DNA of 64,000 bases. Source: CAYTGM01 sp964437365. GTDB lineage: Bacteria > Sumerlaeota > Sumerlaeia > SLMS01. Made by a program: the position numbers and the translations under genes. Below the pieces are notes generated by a model, which worked only from the letters and a program-made list of their open reading frames with translations, was not told where the DNA came from and searched no databases. Positions 16,872-27,568 of this stretch are shown here, piece after piece; within the stretch, counting starts at the first letter, position 1; each line of letters begins with the position of its first letter. The stretch spans positions 1 through 64,000 of the forward strand of contig CAYTGM010000008.1 of NCBI GenBank assembly GCA_964437365.1, in the 5' to 3' direction.

Positions 16872-18707
16872 ATGGGAATGATATTTACCAGATTAGGACA
16901 AGTGAATGCAAACGGTGGTGAAGCACTTGGGTACATCAAAGACATCCAAGCAGAGACCTCGTTTTCAGGTGCGAGAATCAAATGGTCTCACTCTGGTATT
17001 AACTCATTCTCTGATTCGAATCTTCTTCACGCAATATACCTGAATGGACAACTCATCAAGGTCATCAGTGCTCAAGCAGAGAATCAGATAGAACTCGGAT
17101 TGCTTGAAGATGGATCAAACTCATTCGACGTGAGAATTATTGAAGGAGAGAGGGAAAACGTTCTGGAGTACCTTTCAGACGGATATGGACCTCACTCTCT
17201 CATCAAGTGGGATTACAGCACTGAAAATGATCTGAGAGCATATAGAGTATACAGGAAGACCTCAGGAGGGTCTTACTCACTCATTGGAACAAATACAGAC
17301 ATCGTTGTCGAAAGAGTCGTATTCGAACTTCCTCATAGTGGATCAGGTTCTGGAAGGTTGTCAGTCGATGGAGCGTATAACTCCACTCCGACGAATAAGT
17401 TCATCACCGTACAGATTCAGGATTCTCCAAGAGCATTCAGGCATAATCTCTCAGGTACTTACTCTGCGTGGGTAGAGTTTCAGAAGTCGAATTCCTACTT
17501 TCTGGGAGATGGAATATCCATCACCTTTGATTCTGATCCAGATGACTATGATAGTAGTGATGAGTGGTATATTCATATTGGACCATCAAATGTCTACGTT
17601 GATAAGGATTTTGAAGAGAACGACTATACTTACAAGATAGCTGCGGTTGATGAGTCAGGGAATGAATCATCTTTCACAGATGAGATCGTAAACAATGTCT
17701 CACGAAGACCTGCATCGGTTTCCTCTCCGTCAGCAGTCTGGGATGGAACGGATATTATTCTGTCTTGGACTGATCCCTCTCCTCTGGGAGATGTGACCTC
17801 CATTGAGATTTACAGCAACTACAACAACAATACACAGGGGCTTGAATCACATGTGATCGAATCTTCATCGATGGTCAGTGTCGGCACTGGAGTCGAGAGC
17901 TATACTCTCTCTTCTCCTGTCTCTGGAGAATACAAGTTTTATATCCGCACGAAGAACAGTGATGGACTCGTCTCTGATGATATCAATCTCTTGTCTGTAG
18001 ATACTACCAGCACTCCAACCTCTCTTGATATTGAGGATGCTGAGAATCTGATTCTCACTCCGTATGCGGGAGGAGGAGTGGATATCGAGTTTACATACAA
18101 TTTCAACAACGGTCCTGATGCGAACAAAGCATATATCCTTGTAGGTAAAACTGAATCTGACCTGAATAATGCTCTCTCTGCTTTAGCAAGCAGGCAATTC
18201 ACGGTCTATTCTGACCGAGTGAGATACTCTTCAAGATACGTTTCGTACTCAGACACAAATTACGGTCCTTCTGCTGATGTCGGTGATCTCTCGTTAGTAA
18301 CTTTCTTTTCTCCGCAGTCAAAGATAAGAGAATGGAATGGAACCACCTTTGCCAATCTGGAAACCTTATCAGATGATGAGTATGTCTTCGCAGAGGATTA
18401 TGAAACGCAGGGAGGAACACTGTTCAGAACGGATTCAACTCAATCTCCGAATCCTCCATCATCCACAATCATCTCTGCATGTGACTTGATTGAAGTTGAT
18501 CTCAGTTCTTCTTCCGTTGGTGTCGTGAACTTCTCCTATCTTGCAGATAAAGACTATACGTCCATCTTCGGGGTAAATACCGTATATGTAGGAGTGTTTA
18601 TCACTGGTGCAGATAATCAATATCAATCAACGGTAGTAGCTGACTCTGTGACCATCGATTCAACTGCTCCAGCGGATACAACAGGTACGGAGGTCTTCAG
18701 CGTATAA
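16872..18707 (+). CDS. Tail protein with fibronectin type III-like repeats
   Basis: It is 611 residues. Repeated segments of the FnIII type are visible, for example LIKWDYSTENDLRAYRVYRK, IILSWTDPSPLGDVTSIEIY and VDIEFTYNFN, together with aromatic and Ser-rich strands. Such modules are common in tail hub and fibre proteins that bind carbohydrate or extend the tail tip. Start ATG 16,872 or 16,878. The stop overlaps the next gene (TAATG). Confidence 0.6.
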   Translation: MGMIFTRLGQVNANGGEALGYIKDIQAETSFSGARIKWSHSGINSFSDSNLLHAIYLNGQLIKVISAQAENQIELGLLEDGSNSFDVRIIEGERENVLEYLSDGYGPHSLIKWDYSTENDLRAYRVYRKTSGGSYSLIGTNTDIVVERVVFELPHSGSGSGRLSVDGAYNSTPTNKFITVQIQDSPRAFRHNLSGTYSAWVEFQKSNSYFLGDGISITFDSDPDDYDSSDEWYIHIGPSNVYVDKDFEENDYTYKIAAVDESGNESSFTDEIVNNVSRRPASVSSPSAVWDGTDIILSWTDPSPLGDVTSIEIYSNYNNNTQGLESHVIESSSMVSVGTGVESYTLSSPVSGEYKFYIRTKNSDGLVSDDINLLSVDTTSTPTSLDIEDAENLILTPYAGGGVDIEFTYNFNNGPDANKAYILVGKTESDLNNALSALASRQFTVYSDRVRYSSRYVSYSDTNYGPSADVGDLSLVTFFSPQSKIREWNGTTFANLETLSDDEYVFAEDYETQGGTLFRTDSTQSPNPPSSTIISACDLIEVDLSSSSVGVVNFSYLADKDYTSIFGVNTVYVGVFITGADNQYQSTVVADSVTIDSTAPADTTGTEVFSV

Positions 18708-20500
18708 TGGGCTCAATCAATACAACAAATTCAACATCAATACCTCCTCTCCTTCAACGAGTATATATTGACGGAAAGAGAAGATCAGATATTCAATGTC
18801 TTTCAATTTCTCAGTCGTTCAATGGACAGGGTACTACTGCAAACCTTGATTGTCCTTCTTGGTGCTATGATCGTGATAAGAGTTTTCTTCGTGGAGCATT
18901 TATCCTCATTCAAGTAAAGTATTCAGGTTCATATTTTTGGGATACAGTATTTTGCGGGTATATCACGAATGTGAACTCATCGCCTTCGACAAGAGTCTCA
19001 CTCACTGCCAGTTCCTTGATTGCTCTTTCAGATTACGTTTACATCGGACAAGCAGACATCGATGATAACTCTCTCTACGTTTACTATCCTGAGTATGCAT
19101 ATGAGAATGGAGTATATAAAGAAACGGGATGGAATATCAAAACTTGTTTGCGTGATGTCTTCAATTCTTCTCTCAGAACTTGGAAAGGTGGAGGGGGCTC
19201 CATTCCTTCTCAGTACAGATCGAAACTTCAACTCGGTTCTCTGAGTGTCTTGAATTCAAAGTGGAACAATGTGAAGATCGCATCAGAGTACAAGAACACA
19301 ACTCTCCGTTCCTTCCTTGATGATATTCTGAGAGCATCAGGATATATTCGTTTTTCGGAGGAGTTTAGATCTTCGGGGGACACTGTTCTCAAGTTCTTTG
19401 AACTTGCAAGTTACACGAACAATACGAAGACAATGAAGATTGCCTCCCGTGGTGAATGCATCAGGGGAAGCAATATACAGGATCTTGAGTATAGTGAATC
19501 ACTTGATGGAGTCATTAATCGATGCACTGTTCTTGGAGACTATCAGAGATATATGATCTCCCTCACTTTAGGGAACGGGGGATTGATCAAAGGATGGAAT
19601 ACTGCTCTTGAATCCTCAGTGCTCTCCGATCCTGAAAGCGCACAGGGAGGTCAGGAAGTAACGGGAAGTACATCGAAGGAGAAGCAAAGAGTTTTTAGAG
19701 AGTATGATCTCAATCCGATCTTCAAGAAGTACAACATCGATAAAGAGAACTTCTTGGATGTCACGAGTGGTAAACTTCCCATTCAGGTTCTCAAATACGG
19801 TATAGCTTCATATTCTCACGATACGACCACGGGAACGACAACGATGACCATCTCATCAACTCCAAACGAGTTGATCACTGGTTTTGAACTCGATGTCGAT
19901 AGCCTGAAACTGAAATTAAATGAACCCGCAATCAATCATAAGAGCAGGTCTCTCGTCTCGGGTGTCGTCACCGACGTATATGAGGAAGCACTGATTGCAC
20001 TGACTATAACAATCAGAGGGAAACAACTCATCTACGATACGGGTACAAAGTCTTCACCCTACAATCTGACAGGGATTTCCTCTGATGGATTAAATGAAGT
20101 GATTGGTCCACTCCCTTTCAGATATGAGCAGTATACGAATAAAGGATTTCCCATCGATGGTGTAGAATATAATTGTGTGTACTATACGAGCACAACGGGG
20201 TTTGTGACCAAGACTTCTCAAGATGTCTACATCGATCAGACGAAGGACTTGGAGAATGCGGGGAATATCTTCCTGTTCGAGAAGTCTCAGATCAAGACGA
20301 CCTATGACATCACGATACCGTATTACACAAAGAGCTACGAGGTAGGGGACAGATTGATCATTCAAGGACCGAGGGACTTCAATTACTATCCACATGTGAT
20401 CAATAACATTTCTTGGGATTTAACGGAGGAGCATAAAACGTATATCAGAACAGACTCGAATGAACCCGAAGTCGCAAGTACGTTTGTGCAAAGTGTTTGA
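18707..20500 (+). CDS. Tail hub/baseplate-like protein
   Basis: It is 597 residues, beta-rich with helical inserts. The N-terminal region (YIDGKRRSDIQCLSISQSFN, WDTVFCGYITNVN) resembles the beta-barrel domains of tail hub proteins of the gp27/gpD class; a central part (TLRSFLDDILRASGYIRF) matches the helical insert of that group. It is followed by an OB-fold protein, as in hub-spike pairs. Functional call from architecture and order; no exact homologue named. Confidence 0.6.
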   Translation: MGSINTTNSTSIPPLLQRVYIDGKRRSDIQCLSISQSFNGQGTTANLDCPSWCYDRDKSFLRGAFILIQVKYSGSYFWDTVFCGYITNVNSSPSTRVSLTASSLIALSDYVYIGQADIDDNSLYVYYPEYAYENGVYKETGWNIKTCLRDVFNSSLRTWKGGGGSIPSQYRSKLQLGSLSVLNSKWNNVKIASEYKNTTLRSFLDDILRASGYIRFSEEFRSSGDTVLKFFELASYTNNTKTMKIASRGECIRGSNIQDLEYSESLDGVINRCTVLGDYQRYMISLTLGNGGLIKGWNTALESSVLSDPESAQGGQEVTGSTSKEKQRVFREYDLNPIFKKYNIDKENFLDVTSGKLPIQVLKYGIASYSHDTTTGTTTMTISSTPNELITGFELDVDSLKLKLNEPAINHKSRSLVSGVVTDVYEEALIALTITIRGKQLIYDTGTKSSPYNLTGISSDGLNEVIGPLPFRYEQYTNKGFPIDGVEYNCVYYTSTTGFVTKTSQDVYIDQTKDLENAGNIFLFEKSQIKTTYDITIPYYTKSYEVGDRLIIQGPRDFNYYPHVINNISWDLTEEHKTYIRTDSNEPEVASTFVQSV

Positions 20501-20862
20501 TGGATGAGAAGTTAATCAAGTTACAGAACGAGAGTATCAATGATCTCCAGAGTGGGAAGTCATCAAAGAACTCGGACGGTACTGTTGATCGTACACTTAC
20601 AAGAAGAGGGATCGTCTCCGTTGTAAACCCCGACAGTACTTACAAGGTGAATGTGGTTGGAGCAGATGACAGCACTCAGTTCTCAGTCGATGGAGTTCGA
20701 GTGTGGTCAAACGAGGAGCTTACCTTAGAAGTGGGCGATAAGGTCACGATTCAGTACGAACGTTTCTCTCCTATTCCTTGGATCACAAAGCAGTCTGGTT
20801 CCGGCTCCAGTGGTGGGGGAGCAGAACAAACATTATTGGGCTTTATCCGATATCTGAGCTAG
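20500..20862 (+). CDS. OB-fold spike-like protein
   Basis: It is 120 residues from ATG 20,500, which overlaps the TGA of the hub gene; a TTG at 20,497 would add one residue. The core (about 27-80, GIVSVVNPDSTYKVNVVG to VGDKVTIQYERFSP) has the five-strand pattern of an OB-fold, as in gp5/gpV-type spike bases. A Ser/Gly linker follows, and the end is short. It probably docks on the hub. Confidence 0.5.
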   Translation: MDEKLIKLQNESINDLQSGKSSKNSDGTVDRTLTRRGIVSVVNPDSTYKVNVVGADDSTQFSVDGVRVWSNEELTLEVGDKVTIQYERFSPIPWITKQSGSGSSGGGAEQTLLGFIRYLS

Positions 20863-20876
20863 GAGGTGTATAGTCG

Positions 20877-22772
20877 ATGAGTATGTTCAACCTCCCAAGC
20901 ACAAAGACAGATGTCAGCAAGAGATCTGAAGCTGGATGTAAGTCCATTTACTTTCCGACCGGACTGGATAACGAGACAAAGGTTCTTTACTCAGGATGTT
21001 CTTCTTGTTCGAAGATCAATGATCACAGTGTGTGTGTTCACATCGGGTTCCAACCTGATCATAATGAATCCAGATATGAAGATGTACTCGATGAGAACAG
21101 AATACTTGTCGAGGATATAAACAGAGTTCAAACCGGACTGTTCTATCTTGGGTATGTGACGAATGGATATATCGGAAGTGAGATTCTTTATAATGCGAGG
21201 GGAGGAGGAGATAACGCAACTCAACTCCTTGGACCTTACGTTGTACAGAATGCGAGTAATAAAACTCTCACAGTGCAGGGACCGAACCCGAAGTTCCTGA
21301 CAGTGGGTGAACTCAGAGAGAATCCTCTTTTCCCACTTCCTGACCCGCTAACGGGAGAGACTTCAAGACTGATTTCAGACTCCAGAATCATCAGACTTCC
21401 AACAGGAGCGAGCGCAGAGTTTGACTATAACAGTTGTTTGTCAAATAAGTGTAAGCCTCTTATAGTCAGCATCGATTACCCTGAGACCGACGACCTTGAG
21501 AACGTGACCTTCACAGTCGAACTCGATCAGACTGTGGACAACGCAATGGAACCGAGGGATAAAGGGTATGTTCCTCAGAACTATTTTGTTTCCTTCAGAG
21601 CAGAAGTCCTGTATCCTTCTGACTGGAGAAACTATCAGAAACCCAGAGAGTCAGCATTCATCAGAAGAACTGATATCCAGTTCAATACCGCAAGTGTACA
21701 CAGGTTGAAGGATACGCAAGGCAATGATACTCGTGTCCTCTATCCATCGTACTTCATCGGTTGTATGACAGCGACAATCCACAAGCAGGACACGACAACA
21801 GAGTTCATCAACATCAATGACCTGAAAGCTCTGCTCACAACAACTCAGGTCGCAGAGGGGTCGTGGACAACTGATCTCGATCTGACAGGATATGATTTCA
21901 CAACCGAGGTTGACTATATCTCTGTAGATTATTACTGCGAGGCAACTGCCTCTGATCCACTCGATGGTCGAGTCTGGCATCAAGCATCGTGTTCGAACTC
22001 ACAGACTGACCCTACAGGTTCCGCAGTACATTCAAACGGTGAGCACTGTACGAACACTTCCTGTTCTCAGTTTGATAAGTATCAGGCAGGTTGCTTTCTT
22101 CCCGATGCAGATAAGTTTTCTATGGGGGATGAGACGAATGGATTCGGAAGTAAAGAATTTCCTCCCAGAGATTTAGGTGATAGTCGATTTCTCTCTCAAC
22201 TCTATACACGAGGGGACTGGTACATTCAGCAGGAAGTTCCGGGAATGAGTTCACACAGAGCATTCCAGTTGGTAAAACCCTCTGGAGGTGGGCCGTCAAT
22301 ATACTCACTGCTGGGGTCTTGGAGAGATGATGTCACGGGGGCATATATTCAACGCACAGAACCCGTGTCTCCTCCTGCCTACGGTGAGCGACTGACATAC
22401 ACAGACAACGAAGACAATGAGCATCAGGAGATTATCAAGGGTGCCGTACACAAGAGATACTATGATTTTGATATTGGTGGTCCATCTGACTATCACGATG
22501 CACTAGGAAATCCAACCAGTGGTCTTCTTCCATCAACGGTCTCAGGATGGACAACAAAGAACAACTCAATCAATTCAAGTTTTAATGAAGATATCAAAGC
22601 CTTCCCGTATAGAGATATTGGAAGTACCAATGTCTACAAGTACCAGAACAACAAAGGTGGAATGCACATCAGTTCAGAACTTGTTAGTAATATGGAGAAT
22701 ATTGTCGTCAACGTTGATCCAAGTGTAGAGGACACGAGCGTATCAACTGCGATAAGATCAAGATTTCAGTAG
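20877..22772 (+). CDS. Large Cys-containing tail-tip/adhesin-like protein
   Basis: It is 631 residues. Cysteines cluster near the start (about 22-55, with CSSCSKINDHSVCVH) and again near 370-405 (ASCSNSQTDP, HCTNTSCSQFDKYQAGC), suggesting metal or disulfide modules. The remainder is beta-rich and polar. AGGAGG is the ribosome site. Position after hub and spike suggests a tail-tip or receptor-binding role; no family recognised. Confidence 0.5.
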   Translation: MSMFNLPSTKTDVSKRSEAGCKSIYFPTGLDNETKVLYSGCSSCSKINDHSVCVHIGFQPDHNESRYEDVLDENRILVEDINRVQTGLFYLGYVTNGYIGSEILYNARGGGDNATQLLGPYVVQNASNKTLTVQGPNPKFLTVGELRENPLFPLPDPLTGETSRLISDSRIIRLPTGASAEFDYNSCLSNKCKPLIVSIDYPETDDLENVTFTVELDQTVDNAMEPRDKGYVPQNYFVSFRAEVLYPSDWRNYQKPRESAFIRRTDIQFNTASVHRLKDTQGNDTRVLYPSYFIGCMTATIHKQDTTTEFININDLKALLTTTQVAEGSWTTDLDLTGYDFTTEVDYISVDYYCEATASDPLDGRVWHQASCSNSQTDPTGSAVHSNGEHCTNTSCSQFDKYQAGCFLPDADKFSMGDETNGFGSKEFPPRDLGDSRFLSQLYTRGDWYIQQEVPGMSSHRAFQLVKPSGGGPSIYSLLGSWRDDVTGAYIQRTEPVSPPAYGERLTYTDNEDNEHQEIIKGAVHKRYYDFDIGGPSDYHDALGNPTSGLLPSTVSGWTTKNNSINSSFNEDIKAFPYRDIGSTNVYKYQNNKGGMHISSELVSNMENIVVNVDPSVEDTSVSTAIRSRFQ

Positions 22773-22796
22773 TACAGTTTTCGGGGGAGAGAAGAG

Positions 22797-25700
22797 ATGG
22801 CAACACAGGTATATGGTAATTTTACAGCATTAGACCCAGTGGTAGAGGTAGACGGTGAGCAATACAGTGCTGCACTCCAGTTCAATCAAGGACCACTGGG
22901 AGCGACATCCAAGAACAATATAGTCAATGGCACAATCGCAGATGTAGAGGATCTTGGAGGAGGGTATCACAAGATTACATGCAAGAGAGACTTTCAATCT
23001 GATTCCTACTTTGTAAGCAAGTTGAACGGTGGACCCTACGAGAGAGTCTATCAGGTATATGCGGGAGGAAATATCTGTAGACCGTCAGAACCAGAACGCA
23101 TCTTCAACTTCTCGTCCTCCTCAGCACTCAGAGGAGATCTATCACTTACGAGAGCAACCGAGGGAGATGTATGCGTCATTGACGGAAAGTCATTTCTTAT
23201 CACGAGTGCAAAGGCATTTGATGTCGCACCAGATGAAGTCGATTATACAGGTGGTGAGTACTTTCCTATTACTTCCTACTTCGTCATCGACTTTCAGAAT
23301 GTTGAACTCACACCTCCAGATACGACCGTAAACAAGTATGCAGAGATCTTCTTTGAACCCAATCAGCTATCAGGAGCTTTTCAGGATTCAAACGTATACT
23401 GCATATCAGGAACTTCAACTCTTCTCAAAAGAAAGATATACAATCATCCATCTCTAGGTACTCCAGACGAGGACTACTATCCTCCGAGTGCAACACTCAA
23501 TGAGGATGAATACTGGTACGATAGATTTCAATATTACTTTGTCTTCTCAACCTCACTTCAGAATATCGGTGATGATCTATATATCGTTTATTACTTAAAG
23601 AACCTTGACCGCATTGAAGAATCAACCGAGGCAATCAAAGTCGTTGAATCCACTTCTGACTATGCAGGGTATTCGGGAACAGAGGATGAACTCTCGCACC
23701 TCGGGTTCACTACTCGATCCGACTTTTCCTATGCTCCGTTTATCTTCAAGTATGATGGACACTTTGGTCAGGGGTTTCTTGAGTGGAGGAAGGAAAATAC
23801 TTCTGATTCACAAGTTCTGGGTGTAACGTGGGATACCTCAGGATACATTACCCAAGTATATAAACGAGATGTAAAGGGAGATCCAATACAGACGATCTCA
23901 TTCACTCCTAATGCAAGCGCATTTGATGGATCTTTGTTCATCAACCTGTACATCGAGAAGGTTGGAGGTCTCTTCACAATTTCCTACTCGGATGATTCAA
24001 CGAGCAAAACTCAGGTCGTTCAAACTGCTTTGACAGATGTGGAAGTAGAATCATCAGGTATAGTCGGTATCGGATCATTCACTGAGGACTATCCTGTAAA
24101 GTTTATTCATAATACAAGCGGAGGAGTTTTTAACAAGATTGAACTCGGTGGGGCACAGTCCACTGTCTATCAGTTTCAATCAGAAGAATTCGCTGATCTC
24201 GAATTCACATCCGACTACGAACTTCCCTCAACAAATAGCATCCAGTCCATCACCATCGATTCTCATAATCAGAATTATCCGATGACCGAGAATGGAAGTC
24301 CTGCGAGAAATCATTATGTTCGTAATGGGAACACACTCACCTTCTTCTCAGAATCCAATATAGACAGGATTAAAGTAGTTCAGGAAGCAAATACAGGGAC
24401 ACCTTCAGGTCCGGGGAGATGTCCTGTCGCATCGATCAGGGGAACAGAGAACTTTGCAACCGTAGCAGATTCACAAGATCCAGATGCAACTGCTTCAACA
24501 AATGTGAATGAGAATGTTCTCAACTGGCAGGACTCACTGACCGTCTATGATGAAGCAAATGAGTTAAGTTTTTCTGCGGGCGAGAATTTTCAAGTCCACC
24601 GAAACCCTGTATTCTATGCACTCGATCCTCCAGATATCTACTACGATGTGGTCGATGATGATCAAAGTGATTGGACACTGATCTCCGAAGATGATTACGA
24701 AGCACGATGGACTGAGGGTATCGTTCTGATCAAGAAGTCGTTGATGGATACCTTATCAGGAAACCTCTGCTTTAAAGCGGAAGGTAAGAGATTCAGATCT
24801 GACGGGAACTGTCCAGCAAGAATATACAACGATATCTGCAAATCCCTGAACTCCTTTGATGAATACTGGACAGACGCAACTCCACAAGGTGGTGCTCAAG
24901 ATGAGATAGGTGGAATCGTAAGACTCGGAGGACTGGTTCCTGCATCCTTCTCCTGCGATATAGTCACGCAAACCCCGACAATTGACTCACTTGCTCTTGG
25001 TCTTACACGACTTCAATTTCAACGATTCGCAGACGCAATCGCACAGGGTGGAATAGACGACAGGGAATTCCCCTTCGCAGATACTTCAACTGGAGGTCTC
25101 GGATACGGTGTCGTTGGATTCAATCAGGATATCTATCCCGACTATACAAAGGAACAAAATGATATTCCCTTAACCTGTCACGGCACTGACTACGAGATAT
25201 ATCAGGATGCTCAGGGAGGAACGATGTATGAAGTCTTCCCCTACGGACGAGTTCCTTCGTACATCAGCACTGATTTCAACTACTATGGAACTGAAGGTAT
25301 CGGAGGAGATATTAACCTACTCCCTTCATACGGGAACACAGCCTTCTACGCAAAGGGAGTTCCTTTCAATATCCCAACAATAATGACAAGAATGCCTGAG
25401 GGGACACAAATTCTTGAAGGGCATGCAGAAGTTAAGTTCAACGGGTATGAGAGATATGAATGGGATTTGGATATTCAAGGTTACACTCCAAGATTTTCTC
25501 CGAATTTTCAAGGTCCACCTGCTGCAACGACCGCAGTTTACAGAGAGCAAGGACAGGTCGTAACAAGCTATACTTCTGAACCCTATGAATTGATTATCAA
25601 TCCAAGACCGGACAGGGATACTTCAGGTGAGGTCACATTCATCCTTTTCGGTAAAAGACAGAACACTCAGAATATATACTTCCAAGCAACTGAGAACTGG

Positions 25701-26168
25701 AACCTCACACCCCATCAACCGAGTCCAACACCTGCACAAATAGAAGCAGCAGAGAACTTTGCTCGTTCAACGATTCAGGATGCTGAGTGGAGATCATTTG
25801 GATCAGGGGTTAGTACTTCACAGGTCGAGGATGGAAAGTGGAGTCTTGTCGATGTTACCGGTGCAATGAGAGCACTGTTGTCAGCAAAGGACAGCGTGTA
25901 TTCTGAGTTCTGTTTATTCCCGACCGAGAATGTCGATATCGAGAGTGAGGAAGATGCACTTGCGGGATACGTGAATGGACTCACTCCAACAAGATCAGCA
26001 TCCTCCAGTATATATGATCGATACTGGCTTGAGTACGAACACACTGCATCAGGGTTCTTTGTCAGGTATGACTCTCTTCAGGTGAAGAACGTGATCGTCA
26101 AGTACAGGTTGCCGTCTGGAGTCGTGAATAAATTCAACTTTCCGTCGATTTGTGGACCTCTCTCTTGA
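22797..26168 (+). CDS. Very large tail adhesin-like protein
   Basis: It is 1,123 residues, the longest frame of the phage. It is polar, rich in Asp, Ser, Tyr and Gly, with several aromatic-rich beta segments and few helices; a lectin/concanavalin-like part may lie near 290-420 (GTEDELSHLGFTTRSDFSYA to VGGLFTISYSDDS). It ends the tail gene block. A tail-tip adhesin is the natural guess; no enzyme motif is clear. Confidence 0.5.
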   Translation: MATQVYGNFTALDPVVEVDGEQYSAALQFNQGPLGATSKNNIVNGTIADVEDLGGGYHKITCKRDFQSDSYFVSKLNGGPYERVYQVYAGGNICRPSEPERIFNFSSSSALRGDLSLTRATEGDVCVIDGKSFLITSAKAFDVAPDEVDYTGGEYFPITSYFVIDFQNVELTPPDTTVNKYAEIFFEPNQLSGAFQDSNVYCISGTSTLLKRKIYNHPSLGTPDEDYYPPSATLNEDEYWYDRFQYYFVFSTSLQNIGDDLYIVYYLKNLDRIEESTEAIKVVESTSDYAGYSGTEDELSHLGFTTRSDFSYAPFIFKYDGHFGQGFLEWRKENTSDSQVLGVTWDTSGYITQVYKRDVKGDPIQTISFTPNASAFDGSLFINLYIEKVGGLFTISYSDDSTSKTQVVQTALTDVEVESSGIVGIGSFTEDYPVKFIHNTSGGVFNKIELGGAQSTVYQFQSEEFADLEFTSDYELPSTNSIQSITIDSHNQNYPMTENGSPARNHYVRNGNTLTFFSESNIDRIKVVQEANTGTPSGPGRCPVASIRGTENFATVADSQDPDATASTNVNENVLNWQDSLTVYDEANELSFSAGENFQVHRNPVFYALDPPDIYYDVVDDDQSDWTLISEDDYEARWTEGIVLIKKSLMDTLSGNLCFKAEGKRFRSDGNCPARIYNDICKSLNSFDEYWTDATPQGGAQDEIGGIVRLGGLVPASFSCDIVTQTPTIDSLALGLTRLQFQRFADAIAQGGIDDREFPFADTSTGGLGYGVVGFNQDIYPDYTKEQNDIPLTCHGTDYEIYQDAQGGTMYEVFPYGRVPSYISTDFNYYGTEGIGGDINLLPSYGNTAFYAKGVPFNIPTIMTRMPEGTQILEGHAEVKFNGYERYEWDLDIQGYTPRFSPNFQGPPAATTAVYREQGQVVTSYTSEPYELIINPRPDRDTSGEVTFILFGKRQNTQNIYFQATENWNLTPHQPSPTPAQIEAAENFARSTIQDAEWRSFGSGVSTSQVEDGKWSLVDVTGAMRALLSAKDSVYSEFCLFPTENVDIESEEDALAGYVNGLTPTRSASSSIYDRYWLEYEHTASGFFVRYDSLQVKNVIVKYRLPSGVVNKFNFPSICGPLS

Positions 26169-26173
26169 TGGCT

Positions 26174-26266
26174 TATTGTACAATATTGTTCATTGCGGTT
26201 GACTTTTTTCGGAGTTCAACTGACTAACACTTCATCTATCACAATTCTGATCACTCGGAGAATACG
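26174..26266 (+). promoter_or_regulatory. Intergenic spacer with possible promoter for the two-gene cargo unit
   Basis: This is the first real gap after the tail genes. It holds TTGACT at 26,198-26,203, a fair -35 box, but no good -10 at the right distance, and a weak inverted repeat GTTGA/TCAAC (about 26,197-26,219). GGAG lies 6 bases before ATG 26,267. A separate promoter is plausible but unproven. Confidence 0.25.
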
Positions 26267-27568
26267 ATGGCCAAGATTAATCAAGAGAATTCAAGGACTC
26301 TAGAATTTCGAGTACCTAAACTTTATGACTTCGAGCTTCTTAAAAGGATTGAGCAGACCATTACGGGAGAAAACAAAGCACCAAGTAAAGATTCCACCGT
26401 GTATTTCTCTTATGGTTCAATTCCATTGCCTGAACTATTATCAAATTTCAAAACAGGAAAGTTCCCTTCAGATTCCATTGAGATCACTCGAATCAATGTT
26501 CCCTTCAGCGGGGGAGGAGAAATAGGAAGATGGACAATGAACTTCGTCAGGCAACAAACTCAGGAAACAGATATTGTCCAAGTTACGACAGCCAGCACAG
26601 GAAAGGTAGATCTTGTACAGACAAATCAATTCTTGTATAACATCAGAAGATGTCTTGAGGCGATTGATCTGCCTTCTGGCAATGAAGAAGAAACTGAAAC
26701 ATCATACTCGGGGAAAAAAGCGGCATCTGAGGAAGTAAGGTTGATGAACTCACTTCTTCTGAAGTCAGCTAAAGAGTATGAGAATCGGCATGCTGATTTT
26801 TTCAAACGAATCGAAAACCTACGCATAGATATTGAGAAAGAGAGGGATGAGTATAGGCAAAAGCTCGAACAGGAGTATCAGGATAAAGTTGCGAAATTAA
26901 AAACTAAAGAGGAAGACCTCAATAAACGTCAGGCGAGTATGGATCTTCAAGATAGCAAGTCTGCGAGGCGAGCAACAAGAAAGGAGCTTACTGAGTCTTT
27001 GAAGAAGAATGAGCTTTCTGTTCTTTCAAAAGAAACAAAGACTAAATGGAACCATCTATATTGGATGTTCGGCGGAATCTCTATAGTGTCCCTATTATAC
27101 TTGGGGTTTAAGGGATATTTTATAGCAGAAGCACTGAATTCCAATTCCCAAGCAGACATTAGTGAGTTTGAATGGATATCACTATCGGTAAGCTTCGTCA
27201 CGTTTATCGTAACTGCCTTCTACTGTATTCGGGTGCAACTCCGATACTTTAATTTGCACGCAACTCAGGACTTGATGAGACAAAGATACATTATTGATAT
27301 TGATCGTTCTACTTGGATTGTAGAAATGTTACTTGAATTTGAGACTGAAACTGAGAATAAAGAAGTTCCTGAGCAGCTTATAGATAGGCTTTCAAGAAAC
27401 CTTTTTAATGAACCAGATCAAGAACCCGACATTGGCCATCCTATAGGAGATACTATAAATTCACTTTTAGGAAGGTCAGGTAAAGTTCAATTGAAGAACC
27501 CTCAAATCAACCTTGAAATGTCAAGGAATGACCAACCAAATTCGACGAAAAATAGGGATTCTCAATGA
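26267..27568 (+). CDS. Membrane-anchored coiled-coil protein, partner of the NDT/TIR-like protein
   Basis: It is 433 residues. The first 135 form an unrecognised soluble domain with mixed strands. Residues about 150-255 are a long charged coiled coil. Two transmembrane segments follow at about 264-288 and 303-323, separated by a short polar loop, and the C-terminal about 110 residues are soluble and acidic, then polar. The stop overlaps the start of the next gene by ATGA, so the two products are made together. Architecture (sensor-like domain, coiled coil, paired spans) matches membrane-acting components of phage-defence or exclusion systems. There is no reverse transcriptase, nucleotidyltransferase or ATPase motif. 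Confidence 0.7.
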   Translation: MAKINQENSRTLEFRVPKLYDFELLKRIEQTITGENKAPSKDSTVYFSYGSIPLPELLSNFKTGKFPSDSIEITRINVPFSGGGEIGRWTMNFVRQQTQETDIVQVTTASTGKVDLVQTNQFLYNIRRCLEAIDLPSGNEEETETSYSGKKAASEEVRLMNSLLLKSAKEYENRHADFFKRIENLRIDIEKERDEYRQKLEQEYQDKVAKLKTKEEDLNKRQASMDLQDSKSARRATRKELTESLKKNELSVLSKETKTKWNHLYWMFGGISIVSLLYLGFKGYFIAEALNSNSQADISEFEWISLSVSFVTFIVTAFYCIRVQLRYFNLHATQDLMRQRYIIDIDRSTWIVEMLLEFETETENKEVPEQLIDRLSRNLFNEPDQEPDIGHPIGDTINSLLGRSGKVQLKNPQINLEMSRNDQPNSTKNRDSQ

